In this document: piece after piece, positions 9,701 to 16,779 of the stretch
Layout: each line of letters begins with the position of its first letter
Position numbering within the stretch: position 1 is the stretch's first letter
Assembly: GCA_937915765.1 (NCBI GenBank)
Contig: CALGHE010000133.1
Span: forward strand, 43,291-107,290
DNA from: an uncultured Bacteroidales bacterium
Lineage (GTDB): Bacteria > Bacteroidota > Bacteroidia > Bacteroidales > Paludibacteraceae
Length of the DNA: 64,000 nt
Direction: 5' to 3'
Position numbers and translations under genes: made by a program
Notes under the pieces: model-generated
Database searches by the model: none
Told to the model about the DNA's origin: nothing
The model's input: the letters and a program-made list of their open reading frames with translations, nothing else

Positions 9701-10376
9701 TCTGTACCTGACTGATAAAGCCGGCAATTTGAGGAAAAGTATGATTCCTTATGACAAATACTTCGATTCGGCCTCTGTAATACAGCCGGGCGAGGCTAAG
9801 GTTGTTTGGGCTGATAATGCGGAATATCTTGGGCCTTTGCATCTTGGATTCAAGATTTCTAATGAGTCGGTTTCTACTTTGTTCTTGTCTTGGGAAGATG
9901 AAGAGAGTGAGTTGCACGTCATAGATTCGGTTACGTATGATGTTCATCCGAAAAATGGGTCTTACGGAAGGATAAGAGACGGCGAGGAGTGGAGCGTGAT
10001 GTATGTTGACAGGCAGCAAGCTGAAGGCAGCATTTGTGGCGACTCTGCGTATTATACTACGTACCGTCAGCTAAACTCGTCAAAAGCACCAGATTTCATT
10101 TCTATGGCGTTGTGTTCAGATGTTGAGCCTTTTGCGGCTAATGATGATGCGATTGTAGCTTATCCGAAATTGGTGGATGAATGTGTCTTCGTTTCAGGTC
10201 TGGATGGCGAAACCGCAGCTTGCACCGTATTCAGTAGCATGGGCGCTGTGGTTGGAAATTGGGCGTGTGTGAGAGACGGGGAGTGCATAAATCTGGCAGA
10301 TTTGCCGTCTGGAACCTATATTTTGAGGCTGATTTCGAAAAAAATGACAAAAAACGAGAAAATTTTAAAGAAATAA
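6762..10376 (+). CDS. CotH-type surface protein with lamin-tail domains and type IX secretion sorting tail
   Basis: Large exported protein (1204 residues from ATG 6762; an upstream TTG at 6753 is less likely). The signal peptide ends near YSADA/G. Domains in order: lamin-tail domain (GVVINEIMP, WLELYNSGEADVNL); chitobiase-C-like segment (YYTLDGSEPD); CotH kinase-like domain (about 250-690: AYRPVAFYINGEYGGLFGLRE, VYDTDFGFGLY); a jelly-roll-like module with YDDGYVIYVNGKE; and a second lamin-tail domain (NLVINEICSSND, WIEIVNRGDEPVNLAGLYL). The last 80 residues fit a type A type IX secretion signal: VFSSMGAVV, then LPSGTYILRL and a basic end EKILKK. That predicts export through the PorE/PorD machinery encoded nearby and attachment to the cell surface. 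CotH proteins are atypical kinases; whether this one is active is unknown. Confidence 0.88.
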   Translation: MSFFSRLRRVAFCLCASFAFYSADAGVVINEIMPCNVSTLLNDYYNYTGWLELYNSGEADVNLKGYEFRNITGSKNKLKWAWKIEDSVVVKAGKYKVIFFDEEEGKSKTHAPYKIDSDGGTLVLLDNKGNEAHALIYKAQESGYSFGLNGSDKNYMLPTPGEKNSGCYSNFCALPKFNGAAPGTYNSKSEVGAVTLYCVTRDARIYYTLDGSEPDINDTLNTFLYSGEIKLNEEGNTVIRARSYRDDALPSKIVTGSFIFADEGFHGKCGGFTVPVVSIVAEPDHFYSDQIGIYVKGENGIEGKGDCGNGVDKKRNYNQDWKRPVNFEFIENGNVKVSQSLEAAVMGGCSRGDNRKWKSLKITASKKQGSGGNLIGYKDFFGDKSNMEFKAVQLRNGGNDYDGIRIRDGVMQAILDGMDVDRQAYRPVAFYINGEYGGLFGLRERTNKDYVYSNYGYEEEDLDVIEITAKDGVTASTGTVDYFNEMIRVAGENQSDAGYMAKMSKYMDVDEYVDYMTFEQYIVNTDWPGNNIKVWRERNHGVFRWLVYDTDFGFGLYQSYGPNYCDPNMNTIKFSSGESEQKNWANEEEWQCELFKNLLGNKDFQKKFITRNLFNLKKFYCYDRVKPIIDSMVALASDEYCAMKSDEYYDASGKLETSDEVKGLYSFAEKRSKVIPEHIKEYFKLGEVVDLTISSNVDGARYLINGELYDSSSYKGLYYADLDLSVAPIPPKGYEFDSWSLSASISESLLSDSATWAYYYDSLPPASDWNSVGFDDSEWSRGRGKFGYPAYDTELKYEDEENKPMTAYFRTSFNLKDTSAYAAVKAKIAYDDGYVIYVNGKEIARKNMPEGDIDFSTPALEYVNDVSESVEFPSSCLKNGVNEIAVEVHQNVKTSSDFVFSMTVAGVTNKDGGSKGVFSAILTGPMEMKAKFVKVDCVKPNLVINEICSSNDSIADDFYGFKPDWIEIVNRGDEPVNLAGLYLTDKAGNLRKSMIPYDKYFDSASVIQPGEAKVVWADNAEYLGPLHLGFKISNESVSTLFLSWEDEESELHVIDSVTYDVHPKNGSYGRIRDGEEWSVMYVDRQQAEGSICGDSAYYTTYRQLNSSKAPDFISMALCSDVEPFAANDDAIVAYPKLVDECVFVSGLDGETAACTVFSSMGAVVGNWACVRDGECINLADLPSGTYILRLISKKMTKNEKILKK

Positions 10377-10407
10377 TTTGCAGATTGCCAAATAAGTTGT
10401 ACATTTG
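10377..10407 (+). promoter_or_regulatory. Near-perfect Bacteroidota promoter directly after the CotH stop codon
   Basis: TTTG at 10377-10380, a spacer of exactly 19 bases, then TACATTTG at 10400-10407. Both boxes and the spacing match the consensus. The first box starts on the base after the CotH stop. Transcription would run into the terminator at 10460-10492. Confidence 0.75.
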
Positions 10408-10413
10408 CATATA

Positions 10414-10492
10414 CAAAAATATAATTTTGAAAACGTAAACATAATATTAAAAAAGATGGAACTGCCTTGTCGTGAGACAAGGCAGTTTTTTT
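10414..10492 (+). ncRNA. Candidate small RNA between a perfect promoter and a terminator
   Basis: The promoter at 10377-10407 predicts a start near 10414, and the hairpin at 10460-10487 plus T-run ends it, giving about 75-80 nt. A 16-codon frame from ATG 10456 (starting MELPCRETRQFF) lies mostly inside the hairpin, so it is probably not a gene. The alternative is that the hairpin is simply the terminator of the CotH gene 84 bases upstream. Confidence 0.4.
10460..10492 (+). terminator. Strong terminator
   Basis: Stem AACTGCCTTGTC / GACAAGGCAGTT (12 bp, perfect) with loop GTGA, then a T-run. It ends the CotH transcript and/or the candidate small RNA. Confidence 0.9.
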
Positions 10493-10578
10493 GTGCGGAC
10501 TTTTGATTTGCGGTTTAGACAATTTTTTATTTTTCTCATAAGTCCATCTTTTTTATGTAAAAATGTTGTTAAAGGAAA

Positions 10579-10607
10579 TTTGCCATCACAATTTTTCACT
10601 ATTTTTG
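10579..10607 (+). promoter_or_regulatory. Promoter of porE
   Basis: TATTTTTG at 10600-10607 fits TAnnTTTG. TTTG at 10579-10582 is a possible -33 box with a 17-base spacer. The ATG of porE is 29 bases downstream. Confidence 0.6.
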
Positions 10608-10636
10608 CGTTCTAATCTAAGATAAAGTTTATTCAA

Positions 10637-12616
10637 ATGAAGCTTTTAAGATATTTTTTATTGTTATTGGTCGTTTTTTTGTCGTCTTGTTCTGTAAAGC
10701 AGCAGATTAAGAGGGCAGATAAAAAATATGAGATAGGGGAGTACTATAAGGCTGCCGGAATCTATCGTTCGGCTTATCCTCGTGTTAATGTGTCTAAGGA
10801 CCGTGCGACTAAGGCCTATGTGGCTTACCGTGCGGCGGATTGTTATCGGCTTGTGAATGAAAACGATAGGGCGGAGAGGTATTTCTCTAATGCGGTGCGC
10901 TATAAATATAAGGACAGCACAGTCTATCTTGATTATGCCGAGGTGTTGCGAAAAAATAAAAAACCGAAGGATGCAATCGCAAACTATGATGTTTATTTGC
11001 AGTTCCAGCCCAACAGCCAGGTGGCAAAGAATGGCAAAGAGGCGGCGCTGCAGGCTGTGGAGTGGCAGAAAAACCCGACTCGATACAAAATCAGCAAGAT
11101 GGATAAACTGTCTTCTAAAAAGACAGAGAGCTGTCCGGCTCATCCGGGTGGCGACGGCGATGTGGTCTATTTCGCTTCGTCCCGAGAAATCAAAGGGCAG
11201 GCTCGTAAGAAGATGAGCAACATTACGGGTGTGCCAAATAAGGATATGTATGTGGCAAGAAGAAACTCGCTTGGCGAATGGGATAATATAGAGCCGCTGG
11301 ATGGCGAACTCAACTCGCCGGACGATGAGGGTAGCCCGTCTTTTTCTAGTGATGGAAAGGTCATGTATTTTACTCGTTGCCGTTCGGTAAAAGGTGAAAG
11401 CTTGGGTGCGGAGATTATGTCTGCAACTCGCTCTGGCGGCAAATGGGGCAAGCCGACTAAGGTGGAATTGTCTAAGGATAGCTCTGTGACGTTTGCTCAC
11501 CCGACGGTGTCTCCCGACGGAAGGTTTCTCTATTTCGTGTCTGACATGAAAGGCGGGTTCGGCGGTAAGGATATATGGAGAAGCGAAATCAGCGGAGGCA
11601 AGTATGGTGCTCCGGTGAATCTTGGTCCGTCGATAAATACGTCGGGCGATGAAATGTTCCCTTACATGAGAGAGGACAGCACTTTATTCTTTTCGTCGGA
11701 TGGTCTTCCTGGGTTTGGCGGACTGGATATATTTTTCGCAAAGGAAAATCAGGACAATTCATGGACGGTGAGGAATATGATGTATCCTATAAATTCTAAT
11801 GCGGACGATTTTGGTATAACGTTCGCCGCCGGAGGGAAAAAGGGCCTTTTCTCTTCTAACAGAGAGGAGCGGAAAGGGTATGATAAACTGTGGGAGTTTG
11901 AATTGCCGGACATCGTTTTTGAAATAACCGGGAAGGTTGTTTCGACAGATGGAGAAGGCTTGGCTGACGCAAATGTGCGTGTGGTCGGAAACGATGGGAC
12001 AAATGTTAGGCTTAAGACTAAGAAGGACGGCTCGTTTTCTTATCCGCTGAAGAAGGAGGTGCAGTATGTGCTTCTGGGCACTTGCCGCGGATTCCTGAAT
12101 CAGAAAGAACAGGTGTCAACTGTCGGGCTGGAAGATAGCAAGTCGTTCCCGTTGCAGTTTAACCTTGCGTCTATAAGCAAGCCGGTTGGGCTGGACAATA
12201 TCTTTTTTGAATTCGGGAAGGCTACTCTTACGGCAGAGTCTTCGGGTGCGCTCGATAAACTGGTTAAGCTTCTGAAAGATAATCCTAATATTACGATAGA
12301 GATTGGAGCTCATACTGACCGTGTGGGGTCTGCTGACGGTAACCTTGCTCTTTCTGGCAAGCGTGCGCAGTCTGTTGTGGACTACCTGATTAAAGGTGGA
12401 ATCGATGCGGAGCGCCTGACTGCAAAGGGATATGGCAAAACGCAGCCGGTGACTGTTGATAAGGCTCTTGCTGGCAAATACGAGTTTCTGAAAGAGAATG
12501 ATGTGCTTGACGATGCTGTTATTGATGCTTTAACTCCTGAACAGCAGGAGGTGGCTAATCAGATTAATCGTCGAACTGAGTTTCGTGTGCTGAAGACAAC
12601 GTACAAAATGTATTAA
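10637..12616 (+). CDS. porE: Type IX secretion system component PorE: outer membrane lipoprotein with TPR, beta-propeller, CRD and OmpA domains
   Basis: Structural lipoprotein proposed to link the type IX secretion ring to peptidoglycan. The signal peptide ends in a lipobox (FLSSC, Cys18). Domain order matches PorE: TPR region (about 25-145, YEIGEYYKAAGIY, RAADCYRLVNENDRAERYF); PD40/WD40-like propeller (about 165-430, with SPDGRFLYFVSDMKGGFGG and SSDGLPGFGGLDIFFA); carboxypeptidase-regulatory-like domain (about 435-510, ITGKVVSTDGEGLADANVRV); and a C-terminal OmpA peptidoglycan-binding domain (IEIGAHTDRVGSADGNLALSGKRAQ). The length of 659 residues is close to what I recall for Porphyromonas PorE. 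The general label OmpA-family protein is safe; PorE follows from domain order, length, and the nearby PorD and sorting-tail cargo. Confidence 0.85.
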   Translation: MKLLRYFLLLLVVFLSSCSVKQQIKRADKKYEIGEYYKAAGIYRSAYPRVNVSKDRATKAYVAYRAADCYRLVNENDRAERYFSNAVRYKYKDSTVYLDYAEVLRKNKKPKDAIANYDVYLQFQPNSQVAKNGKEAALQAVEWQKNPTRYKISKMDKLSSKKTESCPAHPGGDGDVVYFASSREIKGQARKKMSNITGVPNKDMYVARRNSLGEWDNIEPLDGELNSPDDEGSPSFSSDGKVMYFTRCRSVKGESLGAEIMSATRSGGKWGKPTKVELSKDSSVTFAHPTVSPDGRFLYFVSDMKGGFGGKDIWRSEISGGKYGAPVNLGPSINTSGDEMFPYMREDSTLFFSSDGLPGFGGLDIFFAKENQDNSWTVRNMMYPINSNADDFGITFAAGGKKGLFSSNREERKGYDKLWEFELPDIVFEITGKVVSTDGEGLADANVRVVGNDGTNVRLKTKKDGSFSYPLKKEVQYVLLGTCRGFLNQKEQVSTVGLEDSKSFPLQFNLASISKPVGLDNIFFEFGKATLTAESSGALDKLVKLLKDNPNITIEIGAHTDRVGSADGNLALSGKRAQSVVDYLIKGGIDAERLTAKGYGKTQPVTVDKALAGKYEFLKENDVLDDAVIDALTPEQQEVANQINRRTEFRVLKTTYKMY

Positions 12617-12694
12617 GGCTTGGCTGACGGCTGCGCTTGAGTGCTGTGTACGCGTAAGTTTGATATTGTGAAAAAAATAAATTAATATTCTTCC

Positions 12695-13306
12695 ATGCTA
12701 ATAAGAATATACGAAGAGAACCCTAATCAGAGGGAAGTGGATAAGGTTGTGCAGTTCTTGAGAGACGGCGGTCTTATCGTTTATCCGACAGATACTATTT
12801 ACGGACTGGGCTGTGACATCTTTAACGCAAAGGCGGTCGAGAAGATTTGCAGGTATAAAAAAATTGACCCGAGAAAGGCCAACCTCTCTTTTATCTGTTA
12901 TGATTTGAGCAATATAAGCGAATACGCGAAGGTGGATAATCAGACGTTTAAGCTGATGAAAAAAAACCTTCCGGGCGCTTTTACGTTTATATTGAACGGA
13001 AACAGCAATTTGCCTAAGCTGTTCCGGAATAAAAAGACGGTCGGAATACGTGTGCCTGACAATAATGTGATACGTGAATTGGTGAAGGGACTTGGCAATC
13101 CTATCCTTTCAACCTCTGTGAAGGATGACGACGATGATATTTTGGAATATTTCACAGACCCGGAACTGATTCATGAGCGATTAAGCAATATCGCAGATGT
13201 TGTGATTGACTCCGGTTTTGGAGAACTGGAGCCTTCGACTGTGGTTGACTGTACTGGCGACGAACCGGTGATTGTGCGTCAGGGCAAAGGTGTTCTTGAG
13301 TTTTAA
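12695..13306 (+). CDS. L-threonylcarbamoyladenylate synthase-type protein (Sua5/YciO/YrdC/YwlC family)
   Basis: Makes threonylcarbamoyl-AMP from threonine, bicarbonate and ATP for the t6A37 modification of tRNAs reading ANN codons. The 203-residue protein covers a single YrdC fold without the extra Sua5 domain. Visible motifs include GLIVYPTDTIYGLGCD, the KKIDPRK region that contacts ATP, LPGAFTFIL and VGIRVPDN. It could be TsaC or the YciO paralogue, which has weak activity; the sequence does not settle this. It is 79 bases after porE and immediately before an EamA transporter whose ribosome binding site overlaps its stop codon, so the last two genes are probably cotranscribed. Confidence 0.85.
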   Translation: MLIRIYEENPNQREVDKVVQFLRDGGLIVYPTDTIYGLGCDIFNAKAVEKICRYKKIDPRKANLSFICYDLSNISEYAKVDNQTFKLMKKNLPGAFTFILNGNSNLPKLFRNKKTVGIRVPDNNVIRELVKGLGNPILSTSVKDDDDDILEYFTDPELIHERLSNIADVVIDSGFGELEPSTVVDCTGDEPVIVRQGKGVLEF

Positions 13307-13311
13307 GGAGG
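13305..13311 (+). promoter_or_regulatory. Canonical Shine-Dalgarno AAGGAGG before the EamA gene
   Basis: AAGGAGG overlaps the upstream stop codon and lies six bases before ATG 13318. Most genes in this window have no such motif, as expected for Bacteroidota, where the anti-SD is sequestered. Confidence 0.7.
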
Positions 13312-13317
13312 GTCTGT

Positions 13318-14211
13318 ATGTGGGTTGTTTTAGCAATATGCTCGGCTCTGCTTCTCGGTATTTACGACGTTTTTAAGAAACGTTCTTTGAGGGACAATGC
13401 GGTTATTCCGGTGCTTTTCCTTTCGATCGTTATCTCGACGTTTATGTTCGTGCCGATTGTGGTCTTGTCTGTTGTTTCGGAGGATTTCAAAGATTCTGTG
13501 CTGTATGTGCCTAAGGCCGATCTGGAGGCGCATCTCTATATCTTTGTCAAGGCTGTGATTGTACTGGGGTCTTGGATTTGCGCCTACTTTGGCATGAAGA
13601 ATATCCCGATTACGATATTTTCGCCGATAAGGGCAACTCAGCCGATATGGACGCTGATTGGCGCGGTTGTGATTTATGCGGAAGTGCTTTCGGGCTGGCA
13701 GGTCGCCGGCATCGCGCTGACTATAGTGTCGTTCTATTTTTTCTCGATAGCGGGACTAAAAGAGGGCGTGTCGTGGAAGTCTAACCGTTGGGTGTGGCTC
13801 GTGATTTTGGCTACGCTGCTGGGGGCTGTGAGCGGACTTTACGATAAGTTTTTGATGAAACAGTTTGACAGAATGACTGTGCAGGTCTATAGTTCTGTTT
13901 ATCAGACTATTCTTATGGCTGCGGTCTTGTTCTTTTTGTGGTATCCGAATAGAAGTAACACAACTCCGTTTCAGTGGCGATGGTCTATTGTCGGAATATC
14001 GGTGTTCCTGGTACTTGCGGATTTTGTTTATTTCAAAGCTTTGTCGATGGACGACGCTCTTATCTCAGTTGTCTCTACGATTCGCAGGTCGGGGGCGGTG
14101 GTGCCGTTTGCTTACGGAGCGCTGTTCTTGCACGAAAAGAATCTGAAGGTCAAGACTGTGCTGCTCTGCGGTGTGCTGACGGGTGTGTTTTTGTTATATG
14201 TAGGTAGTTAA
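13318..14211 (+). CDS. EamA/DMT-superfamily inner membrane transporter
   Basis: 297 residues, almost entirely hydrophobic, with about ten transmembrane helices in two EamA-like halves. The first half includes WVVLAICSALLLGIYDVFKK and ITIFSPIRATQPIWTLIGA; the second includes WLVILATLLGAVSGLYDKF and VVPFAYGALFLHEK, the conserved end-of-bundle motif. These proteins export or import small metabolites such as amino acids or nucleotide sugars; the substrate cannot be read from sequence. It starts 11 bases after the TsaC-like gene with a strong ribosome binding site. A small secreted protein follows after 11 bases. Confidence 0.88.
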   Translation: MWVVLAICSALLLGIYDVFKKRSLRDNAVIPVLFLSIVISTFMFVPIVVLSVVSEDFKDSVLYVPKADLEAHLYIFVKAVIVLGSWICAYFGMKNIPITIFSPIRATQPIWTLIGAVVIYAEVLSGWQVAGIALTIVSFYFFSIAGLKEGVSWKSNRWVWLVILATLLGAVSGLYDKFLMKQFDRMTVQVYSSVYQTILMAAVLFFLWYPNRSNTTPFQWRWSIVGISVFLVLADFVYFKALSMDDALISVVSTIRRSGAVVPFAYGALFLHEKNLKVKTVLLCGVLTGVFLLYVGS

Positions 14212-14222
14212 ATTTTTCAGGT

Positions 14223-14885
14223 ATGAGGAGATGTTTTTCTTATATAGTCACGTTTCTTGTGACATTTTTTTCTGCGAATGTTTTTGCGGAGAACGGGTCT
14301 TTTGACCCTGTGGCCATTTTGCCTGGCGAGTACTTCCCGGCCTTCAGCTGTGATAATCAGGTGTCGCTGCTGACGAGTGTGAAGGAGGGTAAGGACAGTT
14401 GCGCAAAAGGTCCGTTCGGGAAGGATATTTGTGTTGAAGTTTTTGAGAAAGATTATTTGCAGTATAAAACGTCGCAAGTGGCTCGTCTGACAATAAAAAA
14501 GTACAAGAGGAAGTCGGATGGTGTTGAGTTTATTGCGGTTGTGAATAGTGTGCAAACCCCGATAGAGGATTCAAAAATCCAGTTCCTTGATTGTAACAAC
14601 CAAAACAACAAGCCGTTGACAATCAAACTGATGGAGCCTGTCGGACTTATGGATTTTATTGACAAGGACAGTATGGCTGCTAAAGGTTGGACTGAAGATT
14701 ATGTAAGGAACAAGATGGATATGCTGTTTTTGTCGTACAAGATGACACCGGGTGGCAAAGATATTGTTGTCACTCTAAACAACAAAGAATATTTGGCAAA
14801 AGAAGATTACGAGAAGTTACGTTCTGTACTTAAAAGTGAGAGCTTGACACTGAGCTGGAACGGCGATTCGTTTGATAAGAAGTGA
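14223..14885 (+). CDS. Small secreted protein of unknown function (resembles DUF3256)
   Basis: 220 residues with a signal peptide (MRRCFSYIVTFLVTFFSANVFA/E). The mature part has four cysteines in its first half and the segment LMEPVGLMDFIDKDSMAAKGW. That segment and the overall size are reminiscent of the Bacteroidota family DUF3256, which I recall as starting with a similar DFIDxxMxA signature. The likeness is from memory and weak. No catalytic motif is evident. It lies 11 bases after the EamA gene, probably in the same transcript, and is followed by a terminator. Confidence 0.7.
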   Translation: MRRCFSYIVTFLVTFFSANVFAENGSFDPVAILPGEYFPAFSCDNQVSLLTSVKEGKDSCAKGPFGKDICVEVFEKDYLQYKTSQVARLTIKKYKRKSDGVEFIAVVNSVQTPIEDSKIQFLDCNNQNNKPLTIKLMEPVGLMDFIDKDSMAAKGWTEDYVRNKMDMLFLSYKMTPGGKDIVVTLNNKEYLAKEDYEKLRSVLKSESLTLSWNGDSFDKK

Positions 14886-14915
14886 GCAACCGTCTTCTGA
14901 AGGTGTAATGATAAA

Positions 14916-14943
14916 AAAAGCGGCCGTGTTGGTCGCTTTTCTT
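14916..14943 (+). terminator. Terminator after the small secreted protein
   Basis: Stem AAAAGCGGCC / GGTCGCTTTT (one G-T pair) with loop GTGTT. The right arm ends in T and is followed by CTT. Confidence 0.8.
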
Positions 14944-14994
14944 ATGTTGGCTTCCATGAATTATGTCGAGGTGATTTAGAACGACACTTGTAAT

Positions 14995-15022
14995 TTATGG
15001 AAGTTGCCTTATGTTTCCATAA
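14995..15022 (-). terminator. Hairpin just past the HD-domain gene
   Basis: TTTATGGAA / TTCCATAAA stem of 9 bp, eight bases beyond the HD gene stop on the minus strand. There is no clear T-run, so termination is uncertain. Confidence 0.4.
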
Positions 15023-15029
15023 ACTTTCT

Positions 15030-15710
15030 CTACAAAAGTCTTTGTCCGTTGATTACAAGCTCGAAATTTGTGTTCAGATATTCGGCAGCTTTGCGGCTAA
15101 GCATCATTCGGCCAAGGAAAATCTCAAAGTAATTCATCACAGCCGAAATGGAAGTGTCGATAGTTATGTCTAACACAAGAGACTTGTTGTCGTTCTTGAA
15201 GTATAGTTTAGAAGATTCTACCGCATAGTTCACACGGTCATGTATGTCGAAAGACGGAATGTCTCTGTTCCTTACACGTGTGCGTCTTACGTCGCATTTG
15301 TCGGCAATAATCAGTGCCGCCGCCACAGGGTTTACTGCAGATGCAGTGCCTTCGTCATGATTTCCTATAGCGCTGACGACAAGAGCGACCTCTTCGGCCG
15401 GCATGCCCATGTTGTCGAGGATTCGGAACGCAAGGACAGCTCCGCTCTGAGCGTGTTCCACGCGGTTCACCACATTGCCTATGTCATGAAGATACCCAGC
15501 TATGCGCGCAAGTTCAACATCTCTGTCAGAATAACCTAAAGTTTTGAGAATCATAGCCGCAGTCTCCGCTGTCTTCACAACGTGTCCGAACGAGTGTTCC
15601 GTGAAGCCCATTGCGGCAAGCACCTTGTCGGCCTGCGAGATGTAAGCCTTAATAGTTTCGTTTTCACGTACAATGTCGTATGTGATCACTTTCTTAGAAT
15701 CTATGGCCAT
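15030..15710 (-). CDS. HD-domain metal-dependent phosphohydrolase
   Basis: 226 residues. The HD signature is intact: first His in EHSFGHVVKTAE, the HD pair in AGYLHDIGN, further metal ligands in HAQSG and IGNHDEG, and a late Asp in ALIIADKCDVRRTRVR. This pattern belongs to small HD proteins that hydrolyse phosphate esters of nucleotides; the substrate is unknown. A C-terminal segment of about 75 residues beyond the HD core has predicted strands (LVLDITIDTSISAVMNYFEIF), possibly for dimer contact. It is a soluble cytoplasmic protein without a signal peptide. It lies downstream of the DUF5606 gene but is separated from it by a terminator, so it probably has its own promoter. Confidence 0.85.
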   Translation of the reverse strand: MAIDSKKVITYDIVRENETIKAYISQADKVLAAMGFTEHSFGHVVKTAETAAMILKTLGYSDRDVELARIAGYLHDIGNVVNRVEHAQSGAVLAFRILDNMGMPAEEVALVVSAIGNHDEGTASAVNPVAAALIIADKCDVRRTRVRNRDIPSFDIHDRVNYAVESSKLYFKNDNKSLVLDITIDTSISAVMNYFEIFLGRMMLSRKAAEYLNTNFELVINGQRLL

Positions 15711-15754
15711 TTGTGATTAATTTTTTTGTTAGAAATAAGGTTAGACACATTATC

Positions 15755-15788
15755 AAAAGAACACGGAAGAGAATCCTCCTCCGCGTTC
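15755..15788 (-). terminator. Terminator of the DUF5606 gene
   Basis: On the minus strand GAACGCGGAG pairs with TTCCGTGTTC around an inner GAG/CTC stem, followed by TTTT. It separates the DUF5606 gene from the HD gene. Confidence 0.8.
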
Positions 15789-15828
15789 CGTGAAATCTAA
15801 AAAATGTATGAATATGGAAAATTAAAAA

Positions 15829-16248
15829 TTATTCTTCAGTTCCTTCACCTTCACTTTGCTTCACCATCAAGTCTGCCTTTCCTGCAGAAACAAGTGTGTT
15901 GTACCAGTTCACAAGCTTTTTCACGTCTGTAGGATAAACGCGGTTGCGGTCGAAGTTTGGAAGAATTTCAGCAAAGAAGTCGAACAGTTCCTGATTGCTG
16001 CTTTTAGAGTTGAGGCTAACCTTTTCTGCATTGTACTTTTCCTTGATAGTGCAGAACACGTCAACTAACGGCACTTCTCCGTCCTCAGTAAACATCGCAA
16101 TGTCGGCAAGAGAGATAACTCTTTCGTGAGCGTATGCCGGTGTGCGTTTTTTAGTTTCCAACGCTTCCACAATCAACATGTTCTTTCCTTGCGAAACCAA
16201 CTCGTACAAACCCGGTTTCCCAGCGATAGACAATATCCTTTTTAACAT
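15829..16248 (-). CDS. DUF5606 family protein
   Basis: 139-residue soluble protein starting MLKRILSIAGKPGLYEL, the characteristic N-terminus of DUF5606, a family I know only from Bacteroidota. The first half (VSQGKNMLIVEALE, EVPLVDVFCTIKEKY) looks like a small beta-rich fold. The second half is helical (NQELFDFFAEILPNFDRNRVYPTDVKKLVNWYN) and ends in an acidic tail. No catalytic residues are apparent and no function is known to me. It has its own promoter (TACATTTG on the minus strand, 16309-16316) and terminator, so it is probably a single-gene unit. Confidence 0.85.
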   Translation of the reverse strand: MLKRILSIAGKPGLYELVSQGKNMLIVEALETKKRTPAYAHERVISLADIAMFTEDGEVPLVDVFCTIKEKYNAEKVSLNSKSSNQELFDFFAEILPNFDRNRVYPTDVKKLVNWYNTLVSAGKADLMVKQSEGEGTEE

Positions 16249-16308
16249 AACTACTTTATTTTAATCTATAATTGTTACTAATTTATTATTTCCGTTGATT
16301 TATTTGTG

Positions 16309-16316
16309 CAAATGTA
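16309..16316 (-). promoter_or_regulatory. -7 promoter element of the DUF5606 gene
   Basis: Minus-strand TACATTTG, about 60 bases upstream of the start codon, matching TAnnTTTG. A weak ATTG is near the expected -33 position. Confidence 0.55.
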
Positions 16317-16353
16317 GTAATCAAAATAAAAATATACAATTTTTTCAGACAAT

Positions 16354-16584
16354 TTCTATAAATTAGGTTTGGGCACAGCACTCAGGTGTGTTCTGTGAAT
16401 TCGTCGTCTATAATTGAAAAGGTATAAATCGGAGGATGAAGAACTTTCCGGCACATTTTGATTTGTTTCGGCAACTTGCTGTTTGTCAGTTGTTCACGAT
16501 GCCGTGCTGCTCACTTCTTTTGTTCTGCAATCTACTCGGAATTAATTCAAAAACTCCGCGAAATGAATTTATAGAACCCACCTT
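16354..16584 (+). repeat. MITE-like dispersed element, copy A
   Basis: Ends TTCTATAAATT (16354-16364) and AATTTATAGAA (16566-16576) are perfect 11-bp inverted repeats. The right end (16559-16584) is identical over 26 bases to copy B at 46414-46439. An internal block, 16409-16454, is about 80% identical to 46361-46405. Copy A carries about 100 extra internal bases. No coding capacity. Confidence 0.7.
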
Positions 16585-16779
16585 AAAATAAAATCATATA
16601 TATGTTCGTTATAACAATGAGGGTGTTTGACAGTCCGTTCTAACAAAAAATGCAGGCAATATGTTGAAAGGTACAAAAAAAATGTTATCTTTGTGGCTTG
16701 AGTGTTCATAATGGATGTGGCAGGTGCAATAGGAGATACGAGAATGGGGCTGAAGCCCTGTTGAAAAATGTAAATTTAG
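16585..16779. other. Leader region of the beta-helix protein gene
   Basis: No gene. It contains a promoter at 16686-16693, then about 85 bases of leader with a small GGGCT/AGCCC hairpin near 16746. Confidence 0.45.
16686..16693 (+). promoter_or_regulatory. -7 element of the beta-helix surface protein gene
   Basis: TATCTTTG fits TAnnTTTG. GTTG at 16663-16666 lies exactly 19 bases upstream in the -33 position (one mismatch to TTTG). Confidence 0.6.
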
